64,000 nucleotides of DNA from Rhabditophanes sp. KR3021 (lineage: Eukaryota > Nematoda > Chromadorea > Rhabditida > Alloionematidae), in assembly GCA_963281155.1 (NCBI GenBank), contig CAUJLY010000006.1, positions 434,001 through 498,000 of the forward strand, in the 5' to 3' direction. Each line of letters opens with the position of its first letter. The first letter of the stretch is position 1. The position numbers and the translations under genes were made by a program. Below the pieces are notes generated by a model. That model ran no database searches and had not been told where the DNA came from. It saw only the letters and a program-made list of their open reading frames with translations. This document shows, piece by piece, positions 34,176 through 45,498 of this stretch.

Positions 34176-34425
34176 ACTTAACTTTTGATCATTTTTCATT
34201 ACAACTCGCTTATATCCTTAAATATAAATTTCTTATGCGATCTGTCTTTCTTTTAAATTTGTGTAAAAATGGAAGTAGATTTGCATTTTCGAACAACAGG
34301 CTTCACAAAAAGCTACATTTTTCTTTACTTCCTCTAATCTATCTGCTAAAGCTGAAAGCAAATTTGCTTTGAATTCACCCAAAATAGTAAATGCATTTGC
34401 GTACGTCACTGAATATATACATAAA

Positions 34426-35596
34426 TAGACCTGTTATAATATAAAAATAAATTGTGCTTAGCCTAGCCCAGCCCAAATAGGATTTTTTAGCCCGCTCAGC
34501 CCATGCTTTTAGCCCATAACTAGCCCAAAATTTTAGCTCATTCTTTTAGCCTATACTTTTAGCCCATACTTTAGCCCATACTTTAGCCTATACTGTAGCA
34601 CGTAAATAGCTTCTAAAAAACATCAACTTCATTGTAAACCGAGATATTTATTAGTAAATCACAAGAAATTAAATTATACTAAGACAAAACAAGATAAACT
34701 AATAAATATTAATGTCTATTATTACAAGCTACGATAAGGTCATTTTTAAACTTTTTAAACAATCTATACATCTTTGGAAGTTTGAATCTGTGCTCATTCC
34801 AAAACAATTTCACATCTGTTGATCCAACACCTAATAAAGAAAGATAATAGTTAATTTGGTCGAAATCTAAATTGATATTAGCTCTTTTTCTTGAACTTTT
34901 AAGTAGTACACCAGTATTTGCATTATCAAGCTGTATTTCGTTTGAATTAAGATTTAAGTCACTGTCACTTGTTTTCATCATTTTAGTTATTTGATCTTCA
35001 GCAAATTCCCAATTCATAACTGTTAAAGTATTATTGAATTCATGGAAACAAACATTGGATTAAAAAAACCAGCTAATAAAGCAGTTTCACCATCAGCATA
35101 ATATTTTATCTTTAATGTTATATAGTCAGTCAATTCAGATGTATTTATGTTAGGAACAAGTTCAGAAATCGTCGTGTCTTTTTCATTTACAGCGGGCAAA
35201 TAATCTTCATCTTCTTCCTCAGCATCACTTTGAGAATTTTGGGAGCTTTGTTGTGAATCATAATCTTCAACATTTTGTGTATTTAAATTAATACTGTCTG
35301 TGGAATTTTCAATAGGAATGGAAAACGATATTATGGATATTTCAGATCTGATTTGAGCTAATGTTTCCAAAACATAAATACAAGAAAAATGATCAGCGTT
35401 ACTTGAGTTCCACTATTTTCCGTTGTCATCATCAAATTGAGAGGTAATATACCAAATATAAATTGTATGACAATGTTTAATTTAAATTTACTTTATTCCA
35501 CTTGCTTTATTTATTTTCTTATTAAAACACCACATTTTATCAATTTAGTCCAGGCTAAAATTTTCTTAACCCATGGGCTGGACCATAACAGGTCTA
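34426..35596 (-). mobile_element. Decayed hAT transposon with 12-bp terminal inverted repeats
   Basis: The ends TAGACCTGTTAT (34426-34437) and ATAACAGGTCTA (35585-35596) are perfect inverted repeats. Just inside the left end, 34455-34605 is packed with TAGCCCATAC-like subterminal repeats, and GGGCTGG occurs inside the right end. The minus-strand frames 35370-35023 and 35017-34709 hold an acidic stretch and then LGVGSTDVKLFWNEHRFKLPKMYRLFKK, the WxxxxxxxP motif near the C-terminus of hAT transposases. The catalytic core is missing. I found no matching 8-bp target duplication flanking the ends. Non-autonomous relic of ~1.17 kb. Confidence 0.6.
34455..34605. repeat. Subterminal TAGCCCATAC-type repeats
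   Basis: Roughly ten imperfect, irregularly spaced copies of TTTAGCCCATAC within the left end of the hAT relic. Subterminal repeats of this kind are transposase-binding sites in other hAT elements. Confidence 0.6.
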
Positions 35597-35649
35597 CTCC
35601 TCAGCATTGTTTCAACAATAAAGGTATTTATTTGTTTCCTTTCGTTTTT

Positions 35650-35923
35650 TTACCATGATTCATTTTTCTATAGCTATTGGCAATTCTACTGAAATTGAAA
35701 CATCGAAATGTCTTAACTTAAATTGCGCATTTGCTACTGCTGACTCAAATTATTAAAATATATTCAGTCTTCAAAAACGTTATATGGAAATGGAAGTAGA
35801 AGAAGAATTGTCGGTGAAGTAGTATTTAAACCTAGATGGTACCTCGTAGATTTATCTTGTAAAAGAGAAAATTCTATTTTTGGTAAATTTTCTATTAAGT
35901 GGATAAATTCTTTAACTGATTAG
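35650..35923 (+). pseudogene. Coding-like fragments upstream of the BTB gene
   Basis: A frame SSKTLYGNGSRRRIVGEVVF…KWINSLTD* follows a TTCAG at ~35780 and ends at 35923. Before it a frame CLNLNCAFATADSN ends at a TAA. Codon use is coding-like. No continuation into the BTB gene could be built. Unknown, possibly lost 5' exons. Confidence 0.3.
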
Positions 35924-36253
35924 GCTCATTTAATCAAAATAAACGATATTTTTAAAATACTTTGATCTAGGTGTAATCATATTATGTATATAGTTTGGCC
36001 AAACTTACTTAAACATCATTTTCCACAAATGAATGAATCATCAATTTGATTATCTAATAGTGTTCTAGCAATTAAAAATAAAAGTCAAAATTGAATATAA
36101 TAAATACTCGAGAATTGTTGATAAAGAAACTTTTATTTTAAAAATGTGTGCTCTTTATGACTAAGATAATATTAGTGAGATTGCAATAAATAACAATCAA
36201 AGTCATTTACTTTTTATTAATAATTTTTTTCTGCTTGCCAAATTTATTTTGCA

Positions 36254-36929
36254 ATGAGCTTTAAAAATTTCGCTCTGCTATTTCCACACAATTCATTTTC
36301 GGATTTTACATTTGTTTGTAAAGATGGATCTGTAGAAACTTCGAGAGCTATACTTTTCGGCTTTGACGATAATTTCCGTGATTACTTCTTGGAGCATCAA
36401 AATTCACGTATGTTTAATTAAGTTTTGTTTTATAAAAAAAATTTAAGGCACCTACGAATGCTCTACATTGGATTGTGCTGATATTAATGTCTATCTCGAT
36501 TATGTTTATAATCAAGAAAGTTTCAAGGTTGATGACAACAATATTTTTCAATTTGCAAATGTTTCTTTCGGATTAGATGATATTAATACAATGGTAAATT
36601 TTGCTTTGCAATCTTTATATACATGTTTAGGCTGTGGTTGATAAATGGCTAGAACATAGTGATGAGATCAAGTATCATTTAGTTAATTTGCTTGAAAAAT
36701 TAGTTAAAATAAATGCACCGATATTTTATATATTAATTAAACATTTGATACAAAAGAATTTTAACGTAAGTCTTTTAAATTATATCTAATACTCATTTTT
36801 CAGAAACTTTATGAAATTGACGCCTTTGATTCAACTGATCCTGAAATTTTATTTGATATTTTCGATGTTCCTTTTAGGTCCCAAAATAATCATGAGTTTA
36901 TTTGCATCACTATATTTTTACATATATAA
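36254..36929 (+). CDS. BTB/POZ domain protein, four small exons
   Basis: Exons 36254-36407, 36448-36593, 36631-36765 and 36804-36929 join in frame to 186 aa; each intron is 37-40 bp with GT…AG. Residues ~16-60 (FSDFTFVCKDGSVETSRAILF then FRDYFLEH) open a BTB fold: the SDFTF start and the acquired S-R-A-I-L helix are typical. Residues ~100-180 are helical, like a BACK-type extension (WLEHSDEIKYHLVNLLEKL). BTB proteins commonly act as cullin-3 adaptors, dimerising through the BTB. Short for the family; no MATH or Kelch domain found. All four exons are too short to stand out as ORFs. Confidence 0.68.
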
Positions 36930-37615
36930 ATTCAGGTCGAAGCAGGCTAGGTTTAGGTCCAATTTTATTGGCCTGCCAAGAGGTATAATATGTATTTTTA
37001 TCTTTTGGCGGAAAAAGTTTAATACGAAATCATAGCATGTAATTTGAATAAACTTCTGTAGTTTAATATTGAAGAGAATTTCTATAATTATAAATTTTTT
37101 AGAAAGATCATACAAAACATATCTTGTAAATATTACAATTTGATTGACTTGGATTGAAGGTGTGAAAATGTCGAGCGACAGTCTTTTACATTTTTGTATT
37201 TTTTGTGTATTCATAAATGTATGTACATTCTTGCATAAATATAACTGGTAAATCCGACAAAATATTTTTATCACTTTCGTCAATGCCATCAACATTAGCT
37301 TTTGGTAAAATTATTTTTTAAGGTCCTGAATATATTCTTTGATAAAACTGTACGCAAATTGAATTGATTCAAATAGCTTCCTGAAGATCTTTAACAATAG
37401 CAGTATGCCCATCAAAATACTAGAAAAACTTCAAAAAATACATGCATGTCCAGGGAAGAAATAGATTCAATTAAAAATGGTGTACGTAAATTTAAAAAGC
37501 CATGAGACTTAAATATTAGTAAATAACTGTTCGTTTTTTTCAATAAAATAGTTGTTACAACTTTTTTCTGTGTTTTCTTTTTCTAATGTTAATATATTCT
37601 TTGAAATACCTTTAT

Positions 37616-37710
37616 ATTAGAGATCTTTTCAAATCTCATTCCAAAATTTGCTAACAGTACTCATGTAGAATCCTGAACGCGCACTAACCTCAAACTGGGT
37701 TTTTTAAACC
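37616..37710 (-). ncRNA. SL1-type spliced-leader RNA, copy 2
   Basis: Leader at 37710-37689 is identical to that of copy 1, with GTTAG donor. Sm site AATTTTGGA is present (complement of 37641-37650). The 3' stem GAGAT…ATCTC (37637-37619) is retained by a compensating change relative to copy 1, which supports a folded RNA. Lies 3' of an IgGFc-like gene on the same strand. Confidence 0.87.
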
Positions 37711-37741
37711 GTCTTAGTCTATTTTAGTCAGCCTCTTATTA

Positions 37742-37766
37742 CACATATTTGAAAATCAGAAGTAGG
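37742..37766 (-). promoter_or_regulatory. Proximal element of SL RNA gene 2
   Basis: On the gene strand CCTACTTCTGATTTTCAAAT, continuing ATGTG, at about -56 to -32; matches the element of the other copies. Confidence 0.72.
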
Positions 37767-37865
37767 ACGATGGAAAGGTTGTACACATTTGGTGTGCACA
37801 TACATTATAAATTAATTGAAGTATTCTTGGAAAACATGAATAAAATAAATTATTAAAATTTATTT

Positions 37866-37960
37866 ATTAGAAACTTTTTCGAGTCTCATTCCAAAATTTG
37901 CTAACAGAATTCATTTAGAATTATGATTGCATACTAACCTCAAACTGGGTTTTTTAAACC
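37866..37960 (-). ncRNA. SL1-type spliced-leader RNA, copy 3
   Basis: Leader at 37960-37939 identical to copy 1, with GTTAG donor and Sm site AATTTTGGA. The spacer between donor and Sm site has several changes (ATGCAATCATAATTC), and the 3' stem reads GAGAC…GTTTC, slightly weakened. It sits 156 bp upstream of copy 2 in tandem. Confidence 0.85.
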
Positions 37961-37992
37961 GTCTTTGTCTGTTTTGTGCTGACTGTTATATG

Positions 37993-38017
37993 ATCATATG
38001 TGAAAGTCGGAAGTAGA
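37993..38017 (-). promoter_or_regulatory. Proximal element of SL RNA gene 3
   Basis: Gene strand TCTACTTCCGACTTTCACAT, continuing ATGAT, at about -57 to -33. Confidence 0.72.
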
Positions 38018-38108
38018 ACATTGCATCAAACATTAATTTGTAAGTATTTTATCCACTTTCTTTAAACTTTTTTATTAGAAATTTTAAAAAATAATTATTT
38101 AATTAAGT

Positions 38109-39624
38109 TTAGTTTGTTTTTCTTTGATTAAACCCTGTTAAGAAACCAGCAGCGCTATCAAATGAAGCAACATTCCCGCAAATAACATATGCCACAAAAC
38201 TACCATCGTTTTCAATATTATGTAAGCCATATCCAGTCATTTTTACAACAAATTGAGAATATTTATTTCCGGCAACAGAAAAAAAGTTTTGTTTGAAGCT
38301 CATAGAACTTAATTTCTTTCCATCAATTTTAATTAAATCAGCGTTACTACTATCCGAATAAAATTCGAGTGAACAGTCTTTTGCCAAGGTAAAAAATTGA
38401 GTCTTACCCGTTACCCATTCTTGAGTACTAGGAACATAATGCATAAAATGCCCATAAGCAGTCGCAACATCCGCTCCATCAAAACCATACATTGATCCAA
38501 AGCGGTTTGTAGACATTTCACCTCCAACTGTTGAAAAACCAGCAAATGTGATATTATTTAATGAAATTTCTGTAAAACCCATTTTATCAACAATTTGCTC
38601 AGTTCCCTGGACGTTATTAACATTGTCATATAAAGTCATTTTTGTAACGGTATCACATTGACTACCTAAATTTGGCGGAGCTACATGTAATCTTGCTGTG
38701 AAATCACTTGTAATCATTCTTTGATCTGACGTTGTTAACATCGAATGACATTGCAATGGTAGAGAGGCAACTGGCATAAATTGAACGAAATCAACATAAC
38801 ACATTGTTCCACATGAACGATCGCCATTTATATTGGTTGATGTAGTTTCTGGTGCCTCAAATGATAGCATTACAGGGGAACTTGTTGTTATGGAAATGGT
38901 TGCATTGACATCATCAATAAATTTACTGCTATTATTTTGATGCATACTAATAGCTACAAAATGTTGTTTTTGACCAAATGTACTTTCATACTGAATAGTT
39001 TGATTTGAAAATAATGCACCTCCTACATATCCAAGAATGTTTACATCAATGGTGCCTGTCTTTTGAACTGGTAAAATTGCAACTGTACCTTTATAAAAAG
39101 TGTCTGAAGTAGGCACTGCAACATTATACAAAGTTCCTGCATTTTTTAGGGAGGGTATTAAAAATAGATCTCCCCAAGCGTACACTGGGTCTGTGATTTT
39201 ACCCATAAGTTTGACTTCTTCAGTACAAGAAACAAATATTCTGAAATCTTTTGCAACAGAATCAAAGAATGAATTTCCAAGATAGAAAACTTCAACAATA
39301 ACTTCTTTTGTGCTTAAACGGAACTAAATATAATAATTATCTTTTCATTAATAAATAAATACTTACCTCGTTAGTCTTTCCATATTTGGCCTTTTCTTGG
39401 ACTGTGACAATTTTATCATCTGAATTTTGTTTGTATGTAAAGGAACATGTGGAATCATTATAAGATGGAATGACTATTACAGTTGTCGTTGCAACGGGAG
39501 ACAACCTCAATTCAACGTCATAAATAAATGAAAATACAAATTCTTTTCCATCCGAATCAGCGGCATTTCCCTTATTGATGAATAATAGAGCAATTAAAAA
39601 TATACAAGCACGTTTTAGTATCAT
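38109..39624 (-). CDS. Secreted IgGFc-binding-like protein, copy 2
   Basis: Two exons (39624-39367, 39323-38109) with a 43-bp intron give 490 aa. Signal peptide MILKRACIFLIALLFINKGN then AADSDGKEFVF. It has the same motif order as copy 1: DFRIFVSC, KLMGKITDP, GDLFLIPS, CGTMCYVDFVQFMPV, YGHFMHYVPS, TQFFTLAKDCSLEFY, LIKIDGKKL, GYGLHNIENDGSFVAYVICG. Strongly similar to copy 3 at 40484, so a recent tandem duplication. Paired cysteines are conserved among all three. Probably an extracellular or mucosal protein; function unknown. Confidence 0.78.
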
Positions 39625-40204
39625 AATTATAACGAAATAATATATTAATGGACAAGTATTTATATAAACATTTTCGCCTTATCTTGTCCTGTCACATTTA
39701 AAACAGCTTAAAGATTCCTTAATTAAATGGATCCAGTATTGCTGTTATCAATTTAAAATTATGTATACGTGGCTATACCTTAAAAAGATAAAAGCATATC
39801 ATAATAATGCACTATTTAACATAGACACGAAATAGAATTAAAAGTTTATTTTTTTGTGAAAATTTTGCTTTATTTTTGAATATATAAATGTTTTCAAAAG
39901 AAGAAACTTGAACAATTTGTTATTTTTTTAGTTATAAGATCTTTGATTGTGTTTAATATTTTTTAAATCATTATTGCAAAATGTTAATCTTTTTGAATGA
40001 ACGTTGTAAATCAAATTGTATCTCTTACATTTTTTATAAATTTGTTAGAGAAAAAAATCCCATTGTCTAAAATTGTAAAATGATTTGCTATATAAAAAAC
40101 TCACATTTTATGTAATTTTCAAAATGTCTGCCACAGAATAATTTGTGTGTAAATATTGGTTTTATTGAAAATCAACATATTTATAAGTAAAATTAATAAG
40201 CTTT

Positions 40205-40299
40205 ATCAGAGACCTTTTCAAGTCTCATTCCAAAATTTGCTAACAGAATTCATATAGAATCCTGAACGCATACTAACCTCAAACTGGGTTTTTTAAACC
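40205..40299 (-). ncRNA. SL1-type spliced-leader RNA, copy 4
   Basis: Leader at 40299-40278 identical to copy 1, GTTAG donor, Sm site AATTTTGGA, and an intact 3' stem GAGAC…GTCTC. The body is the closest to copy 1. It lies 3' of IgGFc-like copy 3 on the same strand, as copies 2-3 lie 3' of IgGFc copy 2. Confidence 0.88.
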
Positions 40300-40331
40300 G
40301 TCTTAGTCTATTTTACTCCGTCTTTTATACA

Positions 40332-40356
40332 CTAGTGTGTGAAAATAGGACGTAGG
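40332..40356 (-). promoter_or_regulatory. Proximal element of SL RNA gene 4
   Basis: Gene strand CCTACGTCCTATTTTCACAC, continuing ACTAG, at about -57 to -33. Confidence 0.72.
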
Positions 40357-40483
40357 ACTTTGCACTAAGTAGTAATGTATTGAATGTTTACATACATTAT
40401 ACAAATATTATATTGAATCTGGCATTCTATTTAATATTTTAATCATTTATTTATATCTCAAATGACTACAATTACTAATATAT

Positions 40484-41993
40484 TTAGTTTGTTTTTCTTT
40501 GATTATATCCAGTTAAATAACCAGCAGAATTTTTGAAAAATGAATTAACATTTTTACAATTAACATAAGCCACATAATTCCCATCGTTTTCAATTGTATG
40601 TAATCCGTATCCTTGTATCTTTACAACAAATTGTGAATATTTATTTTCCAACATTGAAAGAGATTGTTTCTTAAAATCGATAGAACTTAAAGTATTGCTG
40701 TCAATTTTAATTAGATCAGTATTACTGGTATCCGTATAAAATTCAAGGAAACAATCTTTTGCTAATGTATAAAATTGAGTTTTGCCACTTACCCATTCCT
40801 TTGTACTAGGAATGTAAGTCATAAAATGTCCATAAGCAGTTACGCCATCCATACCAAAAATTGAACCAAACCGATTTGTTGCCATTTCACCAGCATTTGT
40901 TGAAAATCCAGCGAATGAAATATTGTCTAGGGCAATTTTAGTAAAACCCATTTTATCAACAACTTGTTCAGTGCCTTCAATATTATTAGTATTATCATAG
41001 ACAGTTATTAATGAAGGAACATCACAGTATGATCCTAAATTTGGCGATGAAACATGTAACCTTGTTGTAAAGTCATTTGTAATCATTCTTTCATCTGCTG
41101 ATATTAAAACGGAACCACATTGCAATGGTTGAGTTGCAACTGACATAAATTGAACAAAATCGCTATAACACTCAGTTCCACAAGAATCATCGCCATATAC
41201 ATTGCTTGATGTAGTTTCCGGAGCCTCAAATATCAACATTACAGGAGAACTAGTTGTAATTGAAATTGATGCATTAATATCTTCTGTAAATTTATTGTCA
41301 ATATTTTCATACAAATTAATAGCTATGTAATGTTGATTTTGACCAAATGTACTTTCATACTGAATAGTTTCGTTTGAAAGTAATGCGCCATTTGCATACC
41401 CAACAATATTTACCATAATTGAACCTTCTTTGTGAGCAGGTAAAATTCCGACTGTACCTTTATAAGAAGAGTCTGAAGTTGGCATTGCGAAATTGTAAAA
41501 AGTTCCTGCATTTTTTAAGGAAGGTATTAAGAATTGATCTCCCCATGCATATACAGGGTCAGAAATCTTGCCTATAAGTTTGACTTCCTCAGTGCATGAA
41601 ACAAATATTCTGAAATCTTTGGCGACGGAATTATAGAATGAATACAAAAGGTAGTCAAACTGGATAGTAGCTTCTTTGGCATATAAATAGAACTAAATAT
41701 ATTAATTATGTTTTTATTAATAAGTAACTATTTACCTCGTTAGTTACTCCATATTTTGCTGTTTCTTGAACTGTAACAACTTTATTATCTGAATTTTGTA
41801 GGTATGTAAAAGAGCATGTGGCGTCATTATAGGAAGGAATTACTATTACAGTTGCTTGTGCGGCTTCAGACATGCGTAATCCACTATCATACGTAAATGC
41901 AAATACAAACTCTTTCCCATCTGAATCAGCAGCATTCCCTTTTCCAATAATGAATCCAGCAATTAATAGTATACAAGCACGTTTTGTTAACAT
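40484..41993 (-). CDS. Secreted IgGFc-binding-like protein, copy 3
   Basis: Two exons (41993-41736, 41692-40484) with a 43-bp intron give 488 aa. Signal peptide MLTKRACILLIAGFIIGKGN. Motifs align to copy 2 throughout: DFRIFVSC, KLIGKISDP, GDQFLIPS, CGTECYSDFVQFM, YGHFMTYIPS, TQFYTLAKDCFLEFY, GYGLHTIENDGNYVAYVNC, ending in the same NQRKTN. The conserved C-terminus NQRKTN and intron position argue for a tandem copy. Intact. Confidence 0.78.
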
Positions 41994-42235
41994 AATTAAT
42001 TATGCTAAATAATATATTGATGAGCAAGTACAAGCATTTATATTAGTATTTTTTATCTTATCCAAAAGGAAAATGATTAAAGGCTCGTCATCGCTTAGAT
42101 GGTGTCAATATCACTGTTATCAGTATAAAATAATACATACGTGGATATAGCATAAAAGGTAAAAGTTTATCAATATAACATTCATCCTAAATTTAAGATT
42201 GTTTTACATATTTTAAGACAGTCGTTTATTTAATT

Positions 42236-42790
42236 TAAAGTTATACAATCAAAGGTGTATTTATTTAAATTTATTATTGTGCTTGGGAAGAATTGAATCA
42301 TCTTAGTTTTCAAGAATAATTGGTGGAATACTGACTGCTGAGATACTTTTATTAGATCCAGGAGAAGATCTTCTATCTGAAACATATTTATTAAGGCTTT
42401 GTCTAAGGTTTTTGAAGATTGTTTCGTGTAAACATCGGTCATGAGTAGAACAACATCTTCCCTAATTTCAAGGGTAGTTCCGTCACAAGTCTTTGAATTT
42501 GATCATTTTCTTCCTCGTTAGTTATGTCTTGATTAGCTTTGATTGCTCCCATTTGATCGTATAATACTTTAGCTTCGACAGTCAAATTTTGAGCAGCATC
42601 GGTTTTTGTTTTCAATTCTTTAAGCCAGCTATCTTCACTGGTCTTGCATTCTTTGTAAAGATTGTTTAGCAATCCATTCAACTTCTTGTGTGGCGATTTG
42701 TCGTTTAGTCAGAGATTTGTTTCCACTAATAGCTAAAAATTCATTCATTTGAGTTAAGAGAATGAATGGAAAATACCATACAACTGTTAT
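42236..42790 (-). pseudogene. Frameshifted coiled-coil protein gene, unknown
   Basis: Minus-strand pieces in three frames read on from each other. MNEFLAISGNKSLTKRQIAT…VEWIAKQ comes first, then LNNLYKECKTSEDSWLKELK…NDQIQRLVTELPL, then EIREDVVLLMTDVYTKQSSKT…KALINM, then RRSSPGSNKSISAVSIPPII to the end. Charged and helical with an S/P-rich tail. At least three frame changes. Possibly the C-terminal end of a larger coiled-coil (motor-like) protein, but no domain is recognised. Confidence 0.42.
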
Positions 42791-42806
42791 TTAAAAGTTC
42801 CAAATT

Positions 42807-42923
42807 TCACTTAGATCCACCTAAATTTTCTGCTCCAATTGTTGCATCTTCACCATTAGCTACATATCGAGCCAAGGCAACACCAGCAAAAGCAATAGAA
42901 ACAAGAAGAGCTTTAAAGGACAT
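42807..42923 (-). CDS. Predicted secreted peptide of 38 aa
   Basis: A small ATG frame: MSFKALLVSIAFAGVALA is a textbook signal peptide, followed by a 20-residue acidic and glycine-rich peptide (RYVANGEDATIGAENLGGSK) and TGA. A TTTAAAG lies immediately before the ATG and could be a splice acceptor. It could be a short secreted peptide gene or the first exon of something larger. Codon use (GCT, GTT, GGT) is that of expressed genes here. Confidence 0.4.
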   Translation of the reverse strand: MSFKALLVSIAFAGVALARYVANGEDATIGAENLGGSK

Positions 42924-43449
42924 GCTTTAAAATTTGATACATTGTAACCAAAATTCACCTCTTTTGTACATGGTTTAGAATATGCTACCATTAAAAGTTC
43001 GCGTATTTGGTATTTCGTTAAATTCAATGATAAAACAAAGTGAACTGTTGATACATCATCGATAAATACCACCAACAAAAACATTGTCTTTTAATATATT
43101 TAAAATAAACTAAAGAATTAAAAATGATGTTAGAATGTAATTTTATTTGTCTAGTATTTCCGTTTTGTTTGAATACTTTATTCAAAAGAATATGATTACT
43201 CATTTTTGTGGAGCTGTGAAAATATGTAATGAAAATGAGACTTGTCAGTGGCAAAGCTATGATTGTGTGGAAAATGCATATAACGATGTTTGTCACAATT
43301 AAATTTATTGAAATTTTCATCTCATTTAAAAAGTAAAACGAAAGGTTTTATTTGGTTTCAAAATAAAACATTAAGAAATTCATTCTGTGTTTGAATAATA
43401 ATTATATTTATTTATAAAATAAAATTCGTTACTGATATTATTAATTAAA

Positions 43450-43800
43450 TTATGCCTTAACTAAGCCCGCATCCAAAGCCAATAAGAAGAATGCTGATTT
43501 TTTATTTGATAGTAAAATTGCCGGTGTATCATATTCAACAATATTTTCTTGATCCATTGTCATGATTTTGCCATAATTGATACTCTTATCAATTCGGTGG
43601 GATATGGCTATGATGGTTGAGTCGGCAAATTGTTGTCTGATCGTTTCTTGGATTAGTTGATCTGTTTTGATCTACACTGAATGACATTTCATCTAGTACA
43701 ATTAAACGGGATCTTCTTAACAAAGCACGTGTGAGGCATAATAATTGTCTTTGCCCAACACAAATTACTTCCAGCTTCTGTTACAATTGTTTGTCCATTG
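43450..43800 (-). pseudogene. ABCC/MRP-type ABC transporter fragment
   Basis: The minus strand encodes the end of the second nucleotide-binding domain in three frames: VTEAGSN (signature approach), then VGQRQLLCLTRALLRRSRLIVLDEM (signature plus Walker B), then TDQLIQETIRQQFADSTIIAISHRID (H-loop). The C-terminus VEYDTPAILLSNKKSAFFLL then ALDAGLVKA* follows. This order and the IVEYDTP tail are typical of ABCC transporters. A deletion near 43765 and a second shift near 43670 break the frame. It is abutted at 43800 by a hAT fragment, and nothing of the rest of the transporter is present. Confidence 0.75.
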
Positions 43801-44530
43801 TCATTTAATATTCCTGATGCTGACATATTAACTGAGGATAATGATGAAGGTGCCAATAATGATCTAGACTTTAATGAAAATGAAGAAGCTTTTGAATTTC
43901 CATTAACAAAGGATCAAATTATTGCCTGTTTAGAAGAAGTTAAGTGTAACTTTTTAATTGACTTAGAAAAAAGAAAAGAAAATATTCAAAACAAACATCC
44001 ATTAAAGCAGCTACTTTTCTAAATCCAGGTTATATGAATCAATCTAATATTACTGCAACTGAATTATTTACGCTATTAACACAAGACATTGAAGTTAAAT
44101 TTGAAGATTTTGAAGATGAGTATTTGATTTATAAGTTAAAATCAAAAAATACATACGAGATATTGAAAACAAAATTACTTCTTTCAACATTTATTATTTT
44201 TGGGACACAAACAAGAAAGATCTTGAAAGTTTGTATAAAATTTATTGTCAAACATCCTTTCCTGCTACATCTGTATCTGTAGAGAGAGTTTTTTCTATTG
44301 CTAGAAAGATTATTAGTTTTAGTCGCACCAGTTTAAAGCACGAGAGCTTTGATATGAATTTATTTTTAAAATGTAATCAAAACATTTTAATGGTAATGTA
44401 TGAGTTTAAATTTGAAGCATTTAATAACCATTTTATACAAATTTGAAAAAATACACTGACCGGTAACCCGACCTGTTTTTTCTTGACCCAACCTGAACCC
44501 GAGTTATTTTTATTACGGGTCGGGTTGGTA
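43800..44530 (+). mobile_element. hAT transposase C-terminal fragment
   Basis: Three overlapping plus frames hold an acidic linker (PDADILTEDNDEGANND). After two shifts the hAT dimerisation motif follows: FPATSVSVERVFSIARK then SRTSLKHESFDMNLFLKCNQN, ending at 44446. Downstream 44460-44530 contains GACCCAACC and GGTCGGGTT-like subterminal repeats. The catalytic core is lost. It appears inserted in, or joined by deletion to, the ABCC fragment. Confidence 0.65.
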
Positions 44531-45487
44531 GGTTTATTTATGAACAAGTGAATGTGACTATGTAAGTATTTTTTATCTTATCATATCACATCATAATTGA
44601 GTGTGCTCAAAGATCTTATATTAATTTTAATAGAACCAGCATTATCAGTGTAAAATTAGAGATGCAAATTTGCAATGAATATGTATCTTTAAAATGAACT
44701 TTTTTGTGATTTTATGGAGTTCAAAATAAAAGTTAACTGCCCAAAAAATGATGCTATAGTTTGTTCAACTTATCCAAAACTATGTTTTAGCATCTTTGTG
44801 ACTTTTTTGTTTGAACAAGTCATCATGAAAAGATATTTAAAAGCTTTGACTAATATTAGCTCTGGCGCGTGAAAACTTAATCTACTACATCCAAATCTAA
44901 ATTAGACATGCAAGAACTTATTTAAATTTCATTTAAGTTAGACGTTAAAAACTTAAACTAAGTCTAAATTTAAGGAGGTCTGTTTTCAATAAAATTGGCA
45001 TTGCTTATTAAGTTTTAAAGTTTACAACGATATGTTTAAAAAAAATTCAATTAATAATTTATAATTACTAACAATATAAAACATACTGTTTTTGTATTAT
45101 GAGAATTGGTATTTAATACATAGATCAAAATGACTTATTTTTAATTCTTTAATAAGTGTCATTTCATTATCAAAGAAAAATACTTTTTTACCTTTATTTA
45201 TTTCAAAATAAATGTGCGACAGCCGAGTTTACAATTTACCTAGTTAAAATCACGTATGTATGCACCTATTTCATTACAAAAACGTACCAAAGTTGTGCTA
45301 ATCTATGATATATTTAACAAAATCAAAGTACCTTTTTATTTCATCACAAAAATGGCTGATTATTTACATAAATGTTGATAACATACACGTTGAGTAAATA
45401 AATGATAACGTAATGTCGAAACAACCTTTACTTATGCATGATTTCACTTATATAAATATATTTTGTTTGCGTACTTTCATTCAATAA
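44531..45487. other. Intergenic, nothing recognised
   Basis: AT-rich; the last ~150 bp form the promoter side of the P450 gene. Confidence 0.45.
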
Positions 45488-45497
45488 AATCTTTTAG
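45488..45497 (+). promoter_or_regulatory. Candidate spliced-leader acceptor of P450 gene
   Basis: AATCTTTTAG ends 1 nt before the ATG at 45499, with no coding exon upstream. Confidence 0.45.
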
Positions 45498-45498
45498 C

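Noticed and set aside
36918..37295. 125-codon minus frame
   Set aside because: Overlaps the 3' end of the BTB gene and has AT-driven residue content; no recognisable feature.
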